DNA of 64,000 nt from Mesorhabditis belari (taxonomy: Eukaryota; Nematoda; Chromadorea; Rhabditida; Rhabditidae), in the NCBI GenBank assembly GCA_958450365.1, contig CAUEEP010000742.1, positions 110,001-174,000 of the forward strand, in the 5' to 3' direction. Positions within the stretch are counted from its first letter, which is position 1. Every line of letters starts with the position of its first letter. Below the pieces are notes generated by a model. The model was not told the DNA's origin. It searched no databases and saw nothing but the letters and a program-made list of their open reading frames with translations. Of the stretch, positions 45,462 to 55,735 are shown piece by piece. A program made the position numbers and the translations under genes.

Positions 45462-45730
45462 TACCCTAAATACTATAATAGTATCCCACCCCCATAATGA
45501 CGGTGCGGAGTGTTGCGTAGTCTAGTTTTGAACGAGTTTTTCTTGACACTGGTTTATGCTACAATGTGCGCTTAGGTATCAAAAAATAGCCCTGAATTTC
45601 AACTATTTTTTGATACCAAAGACTCATTTTTTGAAAGTACGGGCGCTTTGAAAAAAATGAAATACTAAAAAACTTTTGTGACTACACGACTGTACGAGGG
45701 GGGTGGGGTACTATTACAGTATTTACGGTA
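45462..45730. mobile_element. MITE family C, copy 1
   Basis: Ends TACCCTAAATACTATAATAG and CTATTACAGTATTTACGGTA. The interior shares ATAATGACGGTGCGGAGTG, TGCGTAGTCTAG, and a hairpin around TATCAAAAAATAG...CTATTTTTTGATACC with copy 2 at 46309. No open frame of note. Confidence 0.9.
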
Positions 45731-46308
45731 TTACTAATTAAAGTACTTATTATTAATTAAAGCCCACTCGTTACCACTTTCAATTTGAACAAGTTCACTC
45801 AGCTTTTCGCTATCTAACTGCGCATCTGTCCTTCTATTGAATTGAATAACGAGATCTCAAGCACAATATCTTGTTGTTGCGATGATCGAACAGTCACCAT
45901 TTCTCCACTTTTCTTCACTCATTTTTTCACCCGCTGTCATGTATCGATTTATCTGCTCGATTTTCGCAAACACTTTTCTCTCTTTTTCTTTTGCATTCGC
46001 GAGAGATTGTGTGAAATTTCTGCGAAACAATTCACACATCTGCTCTTTTTTTTTTGGGAACAAATGATTGTAATTGTATTCGAAAATTTCAAACTTTCAA
46101 AAAAAATCTCTTAACTTTTAAATTATTAATCAGTTCTGGATGAAAATTTTAGCTTTTAGTTTGAAATTTGAAGCAGCTTTGTGTTTTTCAAAAAGAAAAA
46201 TATAGGAATTTGCTGTTTTGACGATTTTTTTCATACCTTTTTATGCTTATTAGTGTTGAATTTTTTCAAAAAGCTTGTTAGCCATTTGGTTTTTGATACT
46301 TTTCAACT

Positions 46309-46581
46309 TACCGTAAATACTGTAATAGTACCCCACCCCCATAATGACGGTGCGGAGTGTTGCGTAGTCTAGCTTTGAACGATTTTTTTCTCGACACTGG
46401 TTTATGCTACAATGCGCGCTTAGGTATCAAAAAATAGCTGAAATTCAGGTCTATTTTTTGATACCAAAGACGCATTTTTTGAAAGTACGGGCGCTTTGAA
46501 AAAAAATGAAATACTAAAAAACTTTTGCGACTACGCGGCTGTACGAGGGGAGTGGGGTACCATTACAATACCATTACGGTA
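46309..46581. mobile_element. MITE family C, copy 2
   Basis: Starts TACCGTAAATACTGTAATAG and ends ATTACAATACCATTACGGTA. It is about 90% identical by eye to copy 1, 850 bp upstream, and in the same orientation. Confidence 0.9.
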
Positions 46582-47130
46582 TGTTTCAATGTCAATCCGT
46601 TTTTTTCACGAAAATTTTAGATCGCAAAACTGTGCGGCGATGAAACACGACACGACTAGGTCAAAGTTTGGACCCAGCAAATGTCAGGTTGGGTTCTTTG
46701 AGCTAAATTTTTCAAAAAGTTTATTCAATAGTCGTATTTCGATAAGATTTAACTACAGTCGACTCTTGATACAACGTTTTTAAAATTCTAAAACTTTGTT
46801 TCTGCCTAGCTGCTCAGCCAGACGCAAACGTTGGCCGTTCTGGGCAGCTATTCTGGCCGTTGGCCGTTCTGGGCATTCTGGCCGTTGGCCGTTCTGGGCT
46901 GCTACGCAGTAAATTTGGGATCGTTAAACCGCGAATCAACTTTATCTATTTTAGTTCAATGGTTGCACCGTTTCCCTCTCGAATCCGACTCCATTCGCGT
47001 TGATTTGCCACATCGGCATTCACTCGACGAATAAACGATACACGTGCACTGGTTGGTTTGAGAATAATCCAATAACTCTAATAACTTTATCAAATAATGG
47101 CTAGATTAAAGGTAAAACGTAAAATTTCAG

Positions 47131-50107
47131 GCTGCACCTACGGCTGGGCCCAATTCCATCAAGCGTACACACACACGAAACGCTGCGAACGAGCTGCTAA
47201 TGTAAAGGATAATATGTAGGTTTTTTTGAAATTTGAATCGAATTTAGAATTTGAATTTAAAACTGTATCTAAAATAAATGATGGGCTCTTTTTTCAGAGA
47301 CGAGACGATGTTATTGGATTGGATCGAGCTGGGTCGAGTGTGCTTCCCCGATCGAGTCGACGAGATTCAGAAATCCGGTCAAAAGCAACTCATCAAGGCT
47401 CGGGTATGCGAAAGTTATTTGTTATTTAAGTTATTAAAAGGTTTAAGTTTAAAGTTTTTAGAAAGTTTTATATTAGTATCGCTTAAAAGTTTTTTTTTCA
47501 GGAAAACGAGAATCACGATCCGCTTCTCTCCGTCTCCGACTACAGCTTCAATGTCAAAGAGGAAATGGATAGTGATGAAGGTAGAAATTAAGAAGATACC
47601 ACGTAAGCTTTGAAAAGACGAAATTTTACTGAAAGCTCCATTCGTTCAGGCAACCAATCGCTCTCTTCGCCACTCTCAGCAACACTAGCGGCGATAGCGA
47701 GGATCGTCGAGCTACCGGTAGTCTTAAATTCAAAAACCTAGGAAATAACTATTCTCATTTTCGATTTTCAATCAAATAATTAATCAGATAATACTTTGAA
47801 ACATAAATTTTCTTTAGAATCACTGCAAATCGGAGGAATCCTGCTCGAGCAAATCTACCGCCGAAACGAGCGCGGTGAAGAGAAAATTTCTGAAGACGTG
47901 AGTGAGAGGTTTTAGCTTTATGTTAAACTATAAACATATCAACAATATTAATAGATATGTTCAATATTGAAATGCAAATTCAATTTCAATTAAAACAAAC
48001 TGAGAATTTTAGGAAAGACACCGAAACCGCATCCACCGCCGATGTGAAACGCTTCAAATTGCATACGCCCAGCATTTTCACTGGTGAATTTGAAAAATTA
48101 AACATAAAAACTTATAGTTTTTGATATAAAAATCATTTATTAGATATAAGAATTGAAAATTCATCTGAAAATTCAAATTCAGGCTCGTGGGAGGAGTCAC
48201 CGAAGCACGAATGTTCCTCTTGTCAACAAAAGGTTTGAGTGCTTCTTTTAGTTTCAATCCTTATACGCTTATTTCAGAATGATCTTGATCAGATGATCGT
48301 TTGTGCGGATTGCAATGTGATTGTAAGTTTTGACACGCTGGTCCTTTTATGGGGCTGGGAATACAAATGGCGCGGTTCAAACTCGCGACCTCTCGCTTAC
48401 CGGGCGAACGCTCTACCAATGAGCTACACATATCCCATTGCCGTCAGGGGTTGGGCCTTATGCCTTACTCGATTGAAACTGTTCAAATTCAACGATTTCC
48501 AGATCTGCGGCCTCTGCGCCTACAAGAAACACAAGATGCACGATGGACGAGAGTTGTTGAATGAAGAGGTGAGTGCTTTGATTTCAAATGATAAAGTTCA
48601 ATGAGACGAAGATGGAAAACCTAAAAACCAGTCAAAAACATTGACATTTAAAGCTAAAATTTCGTTAGTTAGAAGAGCTAAAGCAAATTTCACAGGAAAA
48701 ACTGACGCTCTTGGATCTTATTCAAAAGTCAAGTAGAAAAATTATAGAACTTTTTCAATTGATTCTTGAAAAAAATCTTCTTTTTATCTATAAGAATATT
48801 AAAAACTAATCTAGACTAGTTATAACTCTTATCGCTTTTTGAAAAGCTCAACTTTCGTATCAGTGATCAGTGATAGTGATAGACTTCAGTCTATTTTTTA
48901 TTTTTGTTTCTAGAGAAGCGTTCGATCAGACGACTCTAATCTAATCAGATTACGAAAAAAGACTGTCAGTCTCAATTTTTTTTTTACTTATTACTATCAA
49001 CTATACATTCATCTTTTATTTTTTATCTTTAGATTTATGGACTCGCAAAAGAATTATCGGATTTGATTGACCAGAAAGTCGATCAGCACATCACACCACT
49101 CTCGAATCTGTGCAATGAAACTTTTGAGTTGTATGATGAAATTAAAGCGGTCAGTGAGAAGAAAAGTACTTTTTGTGACTAAAAATTAAAAACACACCTC
49201 TTCTGGTGCACTCTAACCAGATTTTCTCTTGAAAAAGAGTGCCAAAAAGAAGTGTTTCCTTTTTTGAACATAAATAATTGTTTTTTTTGAGCAGGTGCGT
49301 CAGAAAGCTTGCGTTACTTCACTTGCTAGCACAAAGTACGCAAAAACCATGAATTATCATTTCTTTTAGGAGATGTACAACTTGAAGCCACTCGTCTCAA
49401 CGCAAACCTCGTGGAAGGAAGCTAATGAGAAAGCCGAGAAATGCCGGTGAGTTTTGGAATCTTACTTTTTAAGTAGTATTTTGATTTAATAAGTTAACTA
49501 GTTCAAATTCGAAAAGAATTTTCAGCAAAATGATCGACGCGATCGCCGACGTGTTCACCGAGTTCACTGCCGAGATTCAAAAGTCGAATAAAAAGCTAGA
49601 GGTGGGGAAAATTTTGAGAAAGTAGTCTTAACATATAGCTCTAGCAAAAATTCTGGTCCTGGCTCAACTTCTGGTCTTACCTTACCTGATCTGGTCTTGG
49701 ACACGACAAAAAACATTCTTGAGACCGTTAGGAGCCATGAGCCAGAAATGAAGCTAAGCTTTGGTCAGGCTTGCAAGCCTCAAGACCTGGTAATCTAACT
49801 TTGAGCTCAAATTTCTCGGTGTTCGGCTGTTCAATTTATAAATTATTGATATCATTAGATGCGCTAAGTCTTTCTCTATCGAGTGGTACAAAAACTATTT
49901 AAATTGCACAGCCGAACACAAAGAAATTTGAGCTCAAAGTTGGATTGCCACTGTTAATTATGAAATGTCTAACAATTAGACCTGACTAGAACATTTTTGC
50001 ATCGAAAATGCTAAAATAAAGAATAAAATTTTATTCAGGAAAAGCTGGAGAAGTTGAAAGCGCAAGATTTCGACGCAATCGATGAGAAGCCGATTGCTGA
50101 CGCGTAA
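47131..50107 (+). CDS. B-box zinc-finger coiled-coil protein (TRIM-like, RING-less), 5' end uncertain
   Basis: Exons 47131-47201, 47298-47403, 47502-47580, 47650-47717, 47818-47897, 48013-48083, 48183-48232, 48278-48322, 48503-48568, 49033-49149, 49370-49446, 49526-49601, 50039-50107 keep one frame for 324 codons. Residues about 170-205 form a B-box-type zinc module: CSSC, CADC, CGLC and KKHKMH supply CxxC-CxxC-CxxC-HxxH ligands. From about 212 the protein is helical and charged (coiled coil), ending KLEKLKAQDFDAIDEKPIADA. The N-terminal 165 residues are low-complexity and polar. No RING precedes the B-box in this model, so ubiquitin-ligase activity is not implied. The first exon(s) are unresolved: the 47131 acceptor could be trans-spliced, with MLLDWIELGR as the first methionine. 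An intron holds a tRNA-like sequence. Confidence 0.8.
48356..48436 (-). tRNA. tRNA-like sequence (degenerate), intronic antisense
   Basis: Read on the minus strand: box A TAGCTCATTGGTAGAGC, anticodon arm TTCGC-CCGGTAA-GCGAG, T arm with GAGTTTGAACC. D, anticodon and T stems form, but only about five acceptor pairs do. Position 33 is C instead of T, and the anticodon would be GGT, which eukaryotes normally do not use. It is probably a tRNA pseudogene or a tRNA-derived repeat within the B-box gene. Confidence 0.5.
49164..49340. mobile_element. Degenerate fold-back related to 53741 and 53929
   Basis: AAAGTACTTTTTGTGAC, TCTTCTGGTGCACTC and GAGTGCCAAAAAGAAGTGTTTCC match motifs of the elements at 53741-53877 and 53929-54060 (TACTTTGTGC, TTTCTGGTGCACTCAC, GTTTCCATTTTT). 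It ends near AGCACAAAGTAC. It lies in an intron of the B-box gene. Confidence 0.6.
49793..49952. mobile_element. Fold-back in B-box gene intron
   Basis: AACTTTGAGCTCAAATTTCTC, GTGTTCGGCTGT at the left is mirrored by ACAGCCGAACAC and AAATTTGAGCTCAAAGTTGG at the right, around a loop of about 90 bp. Confidence 0.8.
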
Positions 50108-51221
50108 ACTGCTCATTTTCTAGGTTTCTACGAATTTTTTATTATCTATAAGAATTATATTTATATTATTGATTATTGATTTGTTTTTAAAATTTTAAAA
50201 TCAAATTACTATTGACATTTAAAAGTTCCACGCGGGATTTGATCTCTTTTCTCTTCTCTTCTCGTCTCATTTCTCTTCTTCTTCTTTGTTTTTTTTTTGG
50301 GTTGGTTCAAAAGTTGTTTTTCCATTCCGATTATCAAATATTTATTTCCAATTTTTTTCAATAATAAATAATTTGAAATTTTGCAATATTATGCAATTTT
50401 TTTTTTGATTTGACAGCACAACAACACCTAAATTTGTAGCCAAACTTCTCTTATCTTGTTGAAAACTTGCTTTATTTTGCCAAAATCTTGATGTTATCAC
50501 TTTTTGCAGAAAACAAAAGATCTCTACGTCATTTTGAAATGATCACTGACGAGATTAGAGTGAACTCAAGGGATTTCTGAAATAAAATGGCTAAAGAAAT
50601 GGATTACTCAACGGAGTGATAAGACTGTACAAATAAACCAAAACAGAGTCAAGATCAATTTTCCAAACGAAATTAAAGCATGAGTTTTGTGTTTGGCATG
50701 AGCTCTGACAGTGAGCTCAATCAGTAAAGGATTTGAAGCAAGATATTATTGATTGCCTAACCTAATGCCTAACCTAATCTGAACTTTAATTTAGCTATGA
50801 ATTTGATATTGTTGATGTATGATGGTGCTGGTATAGCCAAAAAAGTATTAGGTGCTTGCAAAAGAAACTGTGGTTCAAAAAGTCAACGACTGTAAATAAA
50901 GATGATCCGGGTTGATTAGTATTTTTAGAAATCCAAAGATTCTCTCTTTAAAAATATAAAAAGAATTTGAAGAAGTTTCCTTTTAAAGAGCCTGTTGAAT
51001 TTCCAAAAAAGGCAGCAAAAATGGGAGAGCTGAATTTCAACTCAAGATTTCTCCTCCGTTTTTTTAAATAATTGTTTTGTCACTAATATGAAATGAAAGA
51101 AGTTTACTAACTAAAACAAATAAAATAGAAATTAGATTTGTTAAAACTTTGAAAAAAAAACTTTAAAACCGAATTTTGATCTTTTTTTCGAGAATCAAAA
51201 CTCTTCAAAGGAATTTTTGTC

Positions 51222-52011
51222 ATGGAATGGTCTACCAAATTTGTTTTATTTTTATTTTGTAAATAGCTTTCTTAAGTTGGGCTTTTGATTTGTCAACAAT
51301 TTAGACTAAGGTTTCGTCAAAAATTATCCTTTATTATAAGTTCAGGTCGAGTCGTTTTTTGATTTTTGAAACGTCTATATTCCGCCCAGAAACGATCAGT
51401 GCAGAATTCTTTTTAGATCGTTAAAAAAAGATGTACAATATGTAGAATCATTCAAAATTACATTTTCGAGTTATTCCACTCTGACCGATCCGGACTATGA
51501 ATGACGATTTTGACGCTTTTCCCCTTCGCTCACAAAACCACAGATTCCCGTTCCATCATTGTTCGCATAAAGCCATTCATAACGCTTTTTCCATAGCATT
51601 ACTAGTTGGGAAATAATATAATGGAATAGTTCACCAAATTTGTTTTATTTTTATTTTGTAAATAGCTTTCTTAAGTTGGGCTTTTGATTTGTCAACAATT
51701 TAGACTAAGGTTTCGTCAAAAATTATCCTTTATTATAAGTTTAAGTCGAGTCGTTTTTTGATTTTTGAAACGGCTATATTACGCCCAGAAACGATCAGTG
51801 CAGAATTCTTTTTGGATCGTTTAAAAAAGATGTACAATATGTAGAATCATTCAAAATGACACTTTCGAGTTATTCCACTCCGACCGATCCGGATTATGAA
51901 TGACGATTTTGACGCTTTTTCCTTTCGCTCACAAAACCACAGATTCCCGTTCCATCATTGTTCGCATAAAGCCATTCATAACGCTTTTTCCACCGCATGA
52001 CTAGTTGGGAA
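51222..52011. repeat. Tandem duplication, two units of about 390 bp
   Basis: Unit 1 51222-51612 and unit 2 51621-52011 differ by only about a dozen substitutions across the full length (for example GTCGTTTTTTGATTTTTGAA, ACGATCAGTGCAGAATTC, CAAAACCACAGATTCCCG). High identity indicates a recent event. No open frame spans a unit. Confidence 0.93.
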
Positions 52012-53740
52012 ATCTTTTTGAGTCATTTTTGCATCAAAGTGAAGCTAATAGTAAAGTTGCCAAAATGAAACTCGATGCCCAATAAACATCTCAAAAAAAA
52101 CCCACACTTATTTATTGACACACTTGGCCATTTCTCTTAAAGTCTTCAGTTCTTTGACCGCTTATTATTTTCCTCATCATCAACACCAAAAAAAAAACTT
52201 TACGAAAATAGTAATGTATAGAGTTGTCGTCAAGTTTTCTTTCAATTTCACCACTCTTTTCAAATAAATTTTCCTTTTTTTCAGTCTTTTCAGTCTTTTC
52301 AGCGTTCCAATTTGGGTCCTCGGAAAAACACAGAATCTCCTCAAAGAATCCTCAAAGAAAACCTCCTTTACCCTAAAGAACTAAAGAACTAAAGAAAATT
52401 TCCGACTCGACGCACCGACTTCAATTTTCGTAGATTGGAATTCTGAAGGGCAATTCCCTCATGGTCCCTCTTTTTCTTCACCAAAAACTTTTAAGAAAAC
52501 TTTTTAGAGAAACTTTTTAGAGAAATTCCCCCTTGATCGATTTCTAGATGAAGGTTGATGAAAGCACTAGAGTTTTAACTTTTAGCAGCTTGAAAGCAGC
52601 AACTGAAAGCAGCTTTTAACTTTTAGCTTAAAACTTGCTTACTAAGTAATCGTCTTATTATAAATATTCTAGAGTCAAGCTTGCTTGAACATTTAGGTCA
52701 ACTTTTCGAGGAAAATTTTTAATGCATTTCTGGTCTTTTGATTTCAATCAATAGTCGTTCCCTTCTAGTTTGATGTTTTCTAAAGTACAATCATTTTACC
52801 GTCTTATTCACCATGCGATTTTGATATGAATTCCATTCAATTCAGATAGAAAAGTTAAAAGTTCAAGTTCAAGAAAACACTAAAACTATGAAATAAATGA
52901 AAAATGAAATCAAATAAAATGCTGTCTACACCTTCACTTCTGCAATTATTTTTGCGTCTGCTAAAAAACAATCTTTATTATTCAAAGTTCCTATAGAAGA
53001 AAACAAAATAACCATGGAAATCCCCGTATTCTTTCTCAGAATCAACCAGCTATAAAACTATAACTAACTGGATGAATTTCTTTTAGTTTTGCAACGAATA
53101 CCAATCCATTTTTTAATAATTTATCCTTTTTGGATTACAACTTGAAAGTTTAACATTTAACAAATGATTTCTTGCAAATTTTCTACTCGGCCCTATTTCC
53201 AAACTAACGGTTTTTTTGTCCAGTTAAAATCCTTTTTTTACGACGTCAAAATACGAATAACAGCATTCTTTAAGTGAAAAGCCAAGAATTGGACTTATAG
53301 AATGCAAAAAACAAGCACTTTTAAATTATCTGAAGACAATAATTGTCTAATATCATGTAAAATTTAAAAAAACTGAGCTAAAAAAGCTATCCGATTGAGC
53401 AGGAATACATAAATATTCACCAGAAAGAATCGGAGTCGGATAACGTAGACAAATGTTGAGATTTTTGCAACCTAGGCCTAACAATTTAATAATAATAACA
53501 ATAACAAAGTAGCTAGCGAACTTTTTATGCTTGCAAGGCAAATTCTAAATGAAAGAAAACGTTTCCTTCTATTTCCTCCTAAAATTTCTTGGCTATTTCC
53601 GCATTGCTTTCCGAAGTCCGAAAGGAACAATGAATAGCAATTGAGCCAATTTTCCATTTCTCTTACCCTAGTTAAAACTTTTTAGTTAAGTTGTCAACAC
53701 TCAAATAAAATCACAATCGCAGTGAAACATTTTACTTGGG

Positions 53741-54060
53741 GTATACTTTGTGCACAAAAATGGAAACCTACCCTATCTGGTGCCTTGAATTCTTGATTTT
53801 TCTGATGATTTGGTGTCTTGAGTGTGCCAAAAAGGTTTGTGTTTCCATTTTTGAGCACAAAGTACTCCTGTAGCTCGCCTAAGACTTCAGTTTTTTGACA
53901 GGAATCGATAAAATCGTAGACTCATTTCCTTTGTACTTTGTGCTCTTTCAAAGCTCACTATTTCTGGTGCACTCACTCTTGGATTCCTTCTCGTGATACT
54001 TCTATTGCTTTAGTGCGTCAGGAAGAGTGTGTTTCCATTTTTTGACTACAAAACACACGA
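53741..54060. mobile_element. Two related fold-back elements
   Basis: Element 1 (53741-53877): TACTTTGTGCACAAAAATGG mirrored by CCATTTTTGAGCACAAAGTA. Element 2 (53929-54060): TTTGTACTTTGTGC with TTTCTGGTGCACTC and a right end GTGTGTTTCCATTTTTTGAC. Both carry GGTG(C)C/GTGCAC motifs and resemble the copy at 49164. Confidence 0.7.
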
Positions 54061-54095
54061 CTAGATCACCCGTTCAATGCACTCACAACAGCAAC

Positions 54096-54138
54096 CTTTT
54101 GTCAGCAACAGCAACCGCAACAGCAACAGCAACAGCAA
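54096..54138. repeat. (CAGCAA)n microsatellite
   Basis: Seven imperfect hexamer units. Confidence 0.9.
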
Positions 54139-55735
54139 TCTTCCATTGTCAGTTGTTTATCTTTTTTCAACCCAAAAATCAAAAATTACCCTTTCAATCA
54201 AAATCGATCACTTTTTATAGATTTTTGGTCATTTCACCTTTTCCCCGTTCATTTATTTCTATCAATTCTCATCTATTTGATTAAAGAATTAATTGGAAAT
54301 GGTCATTGAAGAGAACTTTAAGATGATCAAGAGGAACAAGTTCAAACATCTTGTTGATCTTGTTTTCCTCAACTTTTCCCTAGCTTGTCGGTTTTGGCTC
54401 TTCGAACTCTAATTTTTCTATTTACTTGAACCGTTTAACACGAAAAAAAAAGCTAATTTTACCTCGTTTAAGCCGATTCTTAAAGCGCTAAGCTCATTTG
54501 CCATCTTCAACTCACCTTTCAAGATGAAAGGTGCCAAATTGCGGAGTTGAGAGCATGTGAAAAACATGAGGAATTTCAGGAAAACTCTTTTAACTGGCTG
54601 TGGGATTCACGAGGAATTCTGTTTTGACTTAAAAGTACCATTCAACAAAAATATAACGCTAGAGAAGCTGATCAAGCAAGATCCAAACTTTTTCGACTAT
54701 CCTTGTGTACTTTATGTCAAAAAAAATCAAAGCCTGCTATGTGTTTCTGTTGAATGTTACGTGTCTTCTTGCTTGTGTGCCAAAAAGAAGTCGTGTCTAA
54801 GTTGTTGATTTTTGATCTGTTCCTAGTTTCGCGAAAATCATGACGTTTTGAAATGCCCAACTCGTTCATCACCAAGAAAACTTCAATGATAAGCCTAAAG
54901 AACGAGAAAGTAGTAAACTATTCAATAAGTTTAAAGAGCTTTGGAAGATTTCTGAGTAGCTACTCAGAAAGTTTGAAAGTTTAAAAACTACTCAATAAGT
55001 TTAAAAGTTTAAAAAGTTTGTTTGAAAACTATTCAATAAGTTTAAAGAGCTTTGGAAGAGTGAGTTTTAAGAGCTTTAATCCACTTGTTAAACAGTCCAG
55101 CTCTTGGATCGAAAGCTTACAAAGCTAAGAAAAGATCTCACCTTTTCACAAACGCTTTAACATTTTTGGGTGCAATAGCTTTCTCCAAATTGCTCACCAT
55201 TTAGTAAACGCATTACGAGGAATACACTCGAGTAGAGACCACCAATGATCACCTCTGCGCACGCGTGATGGCTCAGTTTTCCCCTCCCCATGTGAATAGG
55301 CTTAAAAGCACTTAACGCTGAAGTTGATGAAGAACGAAAGAAAAACAAAAACCCAGTGCTTCGGAAACTTTTCAAAATACCAAAATCACTTTTGCGGGTG
55401 GGTCTTTGATTTGCTTCTTTCAAATGAAAAAAAAAGAACTTTGTTTTTGCAGATTTCCTGACTGATTTCCCCCTAGTGAGAACTCATTTTAAAAGCCTAT
55501 TTATCTATTTTCTTTAAAGATTTACTATTTTTTCTTGGCTTTTTCGTCTCTAATAGCTTTAACCTGTGCATATGACCCTCTTTTTTTTACTCAAGAATTT
55601 CCCGAATAAATAGAGATTTTTTTGCTACTTTTTTTTCAATTTTCCATCACTTGGAACACTTCTCATTGGTCATTTCTCAAAAATTTTTCAACTTTTTCTG
55701 TTCTAAACTTTTACGAATTCAAATTTTCAGCAACA

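Larger units (their letters stand above)
42513..47130. other. Intergenic, several repeats
   Basis: No gene is supported. It contains family A copy 3 (43959-44178), a pyrimidine-rich tract (44440-44700, whose open frames are compositional artefacts), two family C elements (45462-45730 and 46309-46581), and GGCCGTTCTGG direct repeats (46831-46900). A duplicate CACCTGGCCTAGCAT/TGCTAGGCCAGGTGG pair (about 43180 and 43930) flanks about 750 bp as an inverted repeat, with ATTCTATTCAACACTCTTGCCAGGATTGCTTC mirrored inside. Confidence 0.5.
50108..55735. other. Intergenic, tandem duplication and fold-backs
   Basis: No gene is supported. Contents: a 400-bp tandem duplication (51222-52011), two related fold-backs (53741-53877, 53929-54060) and a CAGCAA microsatellite (54096-54138). 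An open stretch of about 80 codons (54557-54808) has no recognisable domain and ends in sequence related to the fold-backs. GTTTAAA-rich short repeats lie at about 54915-55070. Confidence 0.5.

Noticed and set aside
49280..49334. Possible extra exon of the B-box gene starting GTGCGTCAG
   Set aside because: Including it breaks the reading frame. The neighbouring exons join in phase without it, and it lies in a fold-back remnant.
54557..54808. 84-codon open frame (MKNMRNFRKTLL...)
   Set aside because: The C-terminal part is translation of a fold-back relative (CVLYVKK...CAKKKSC), and no splice or domain support exists.
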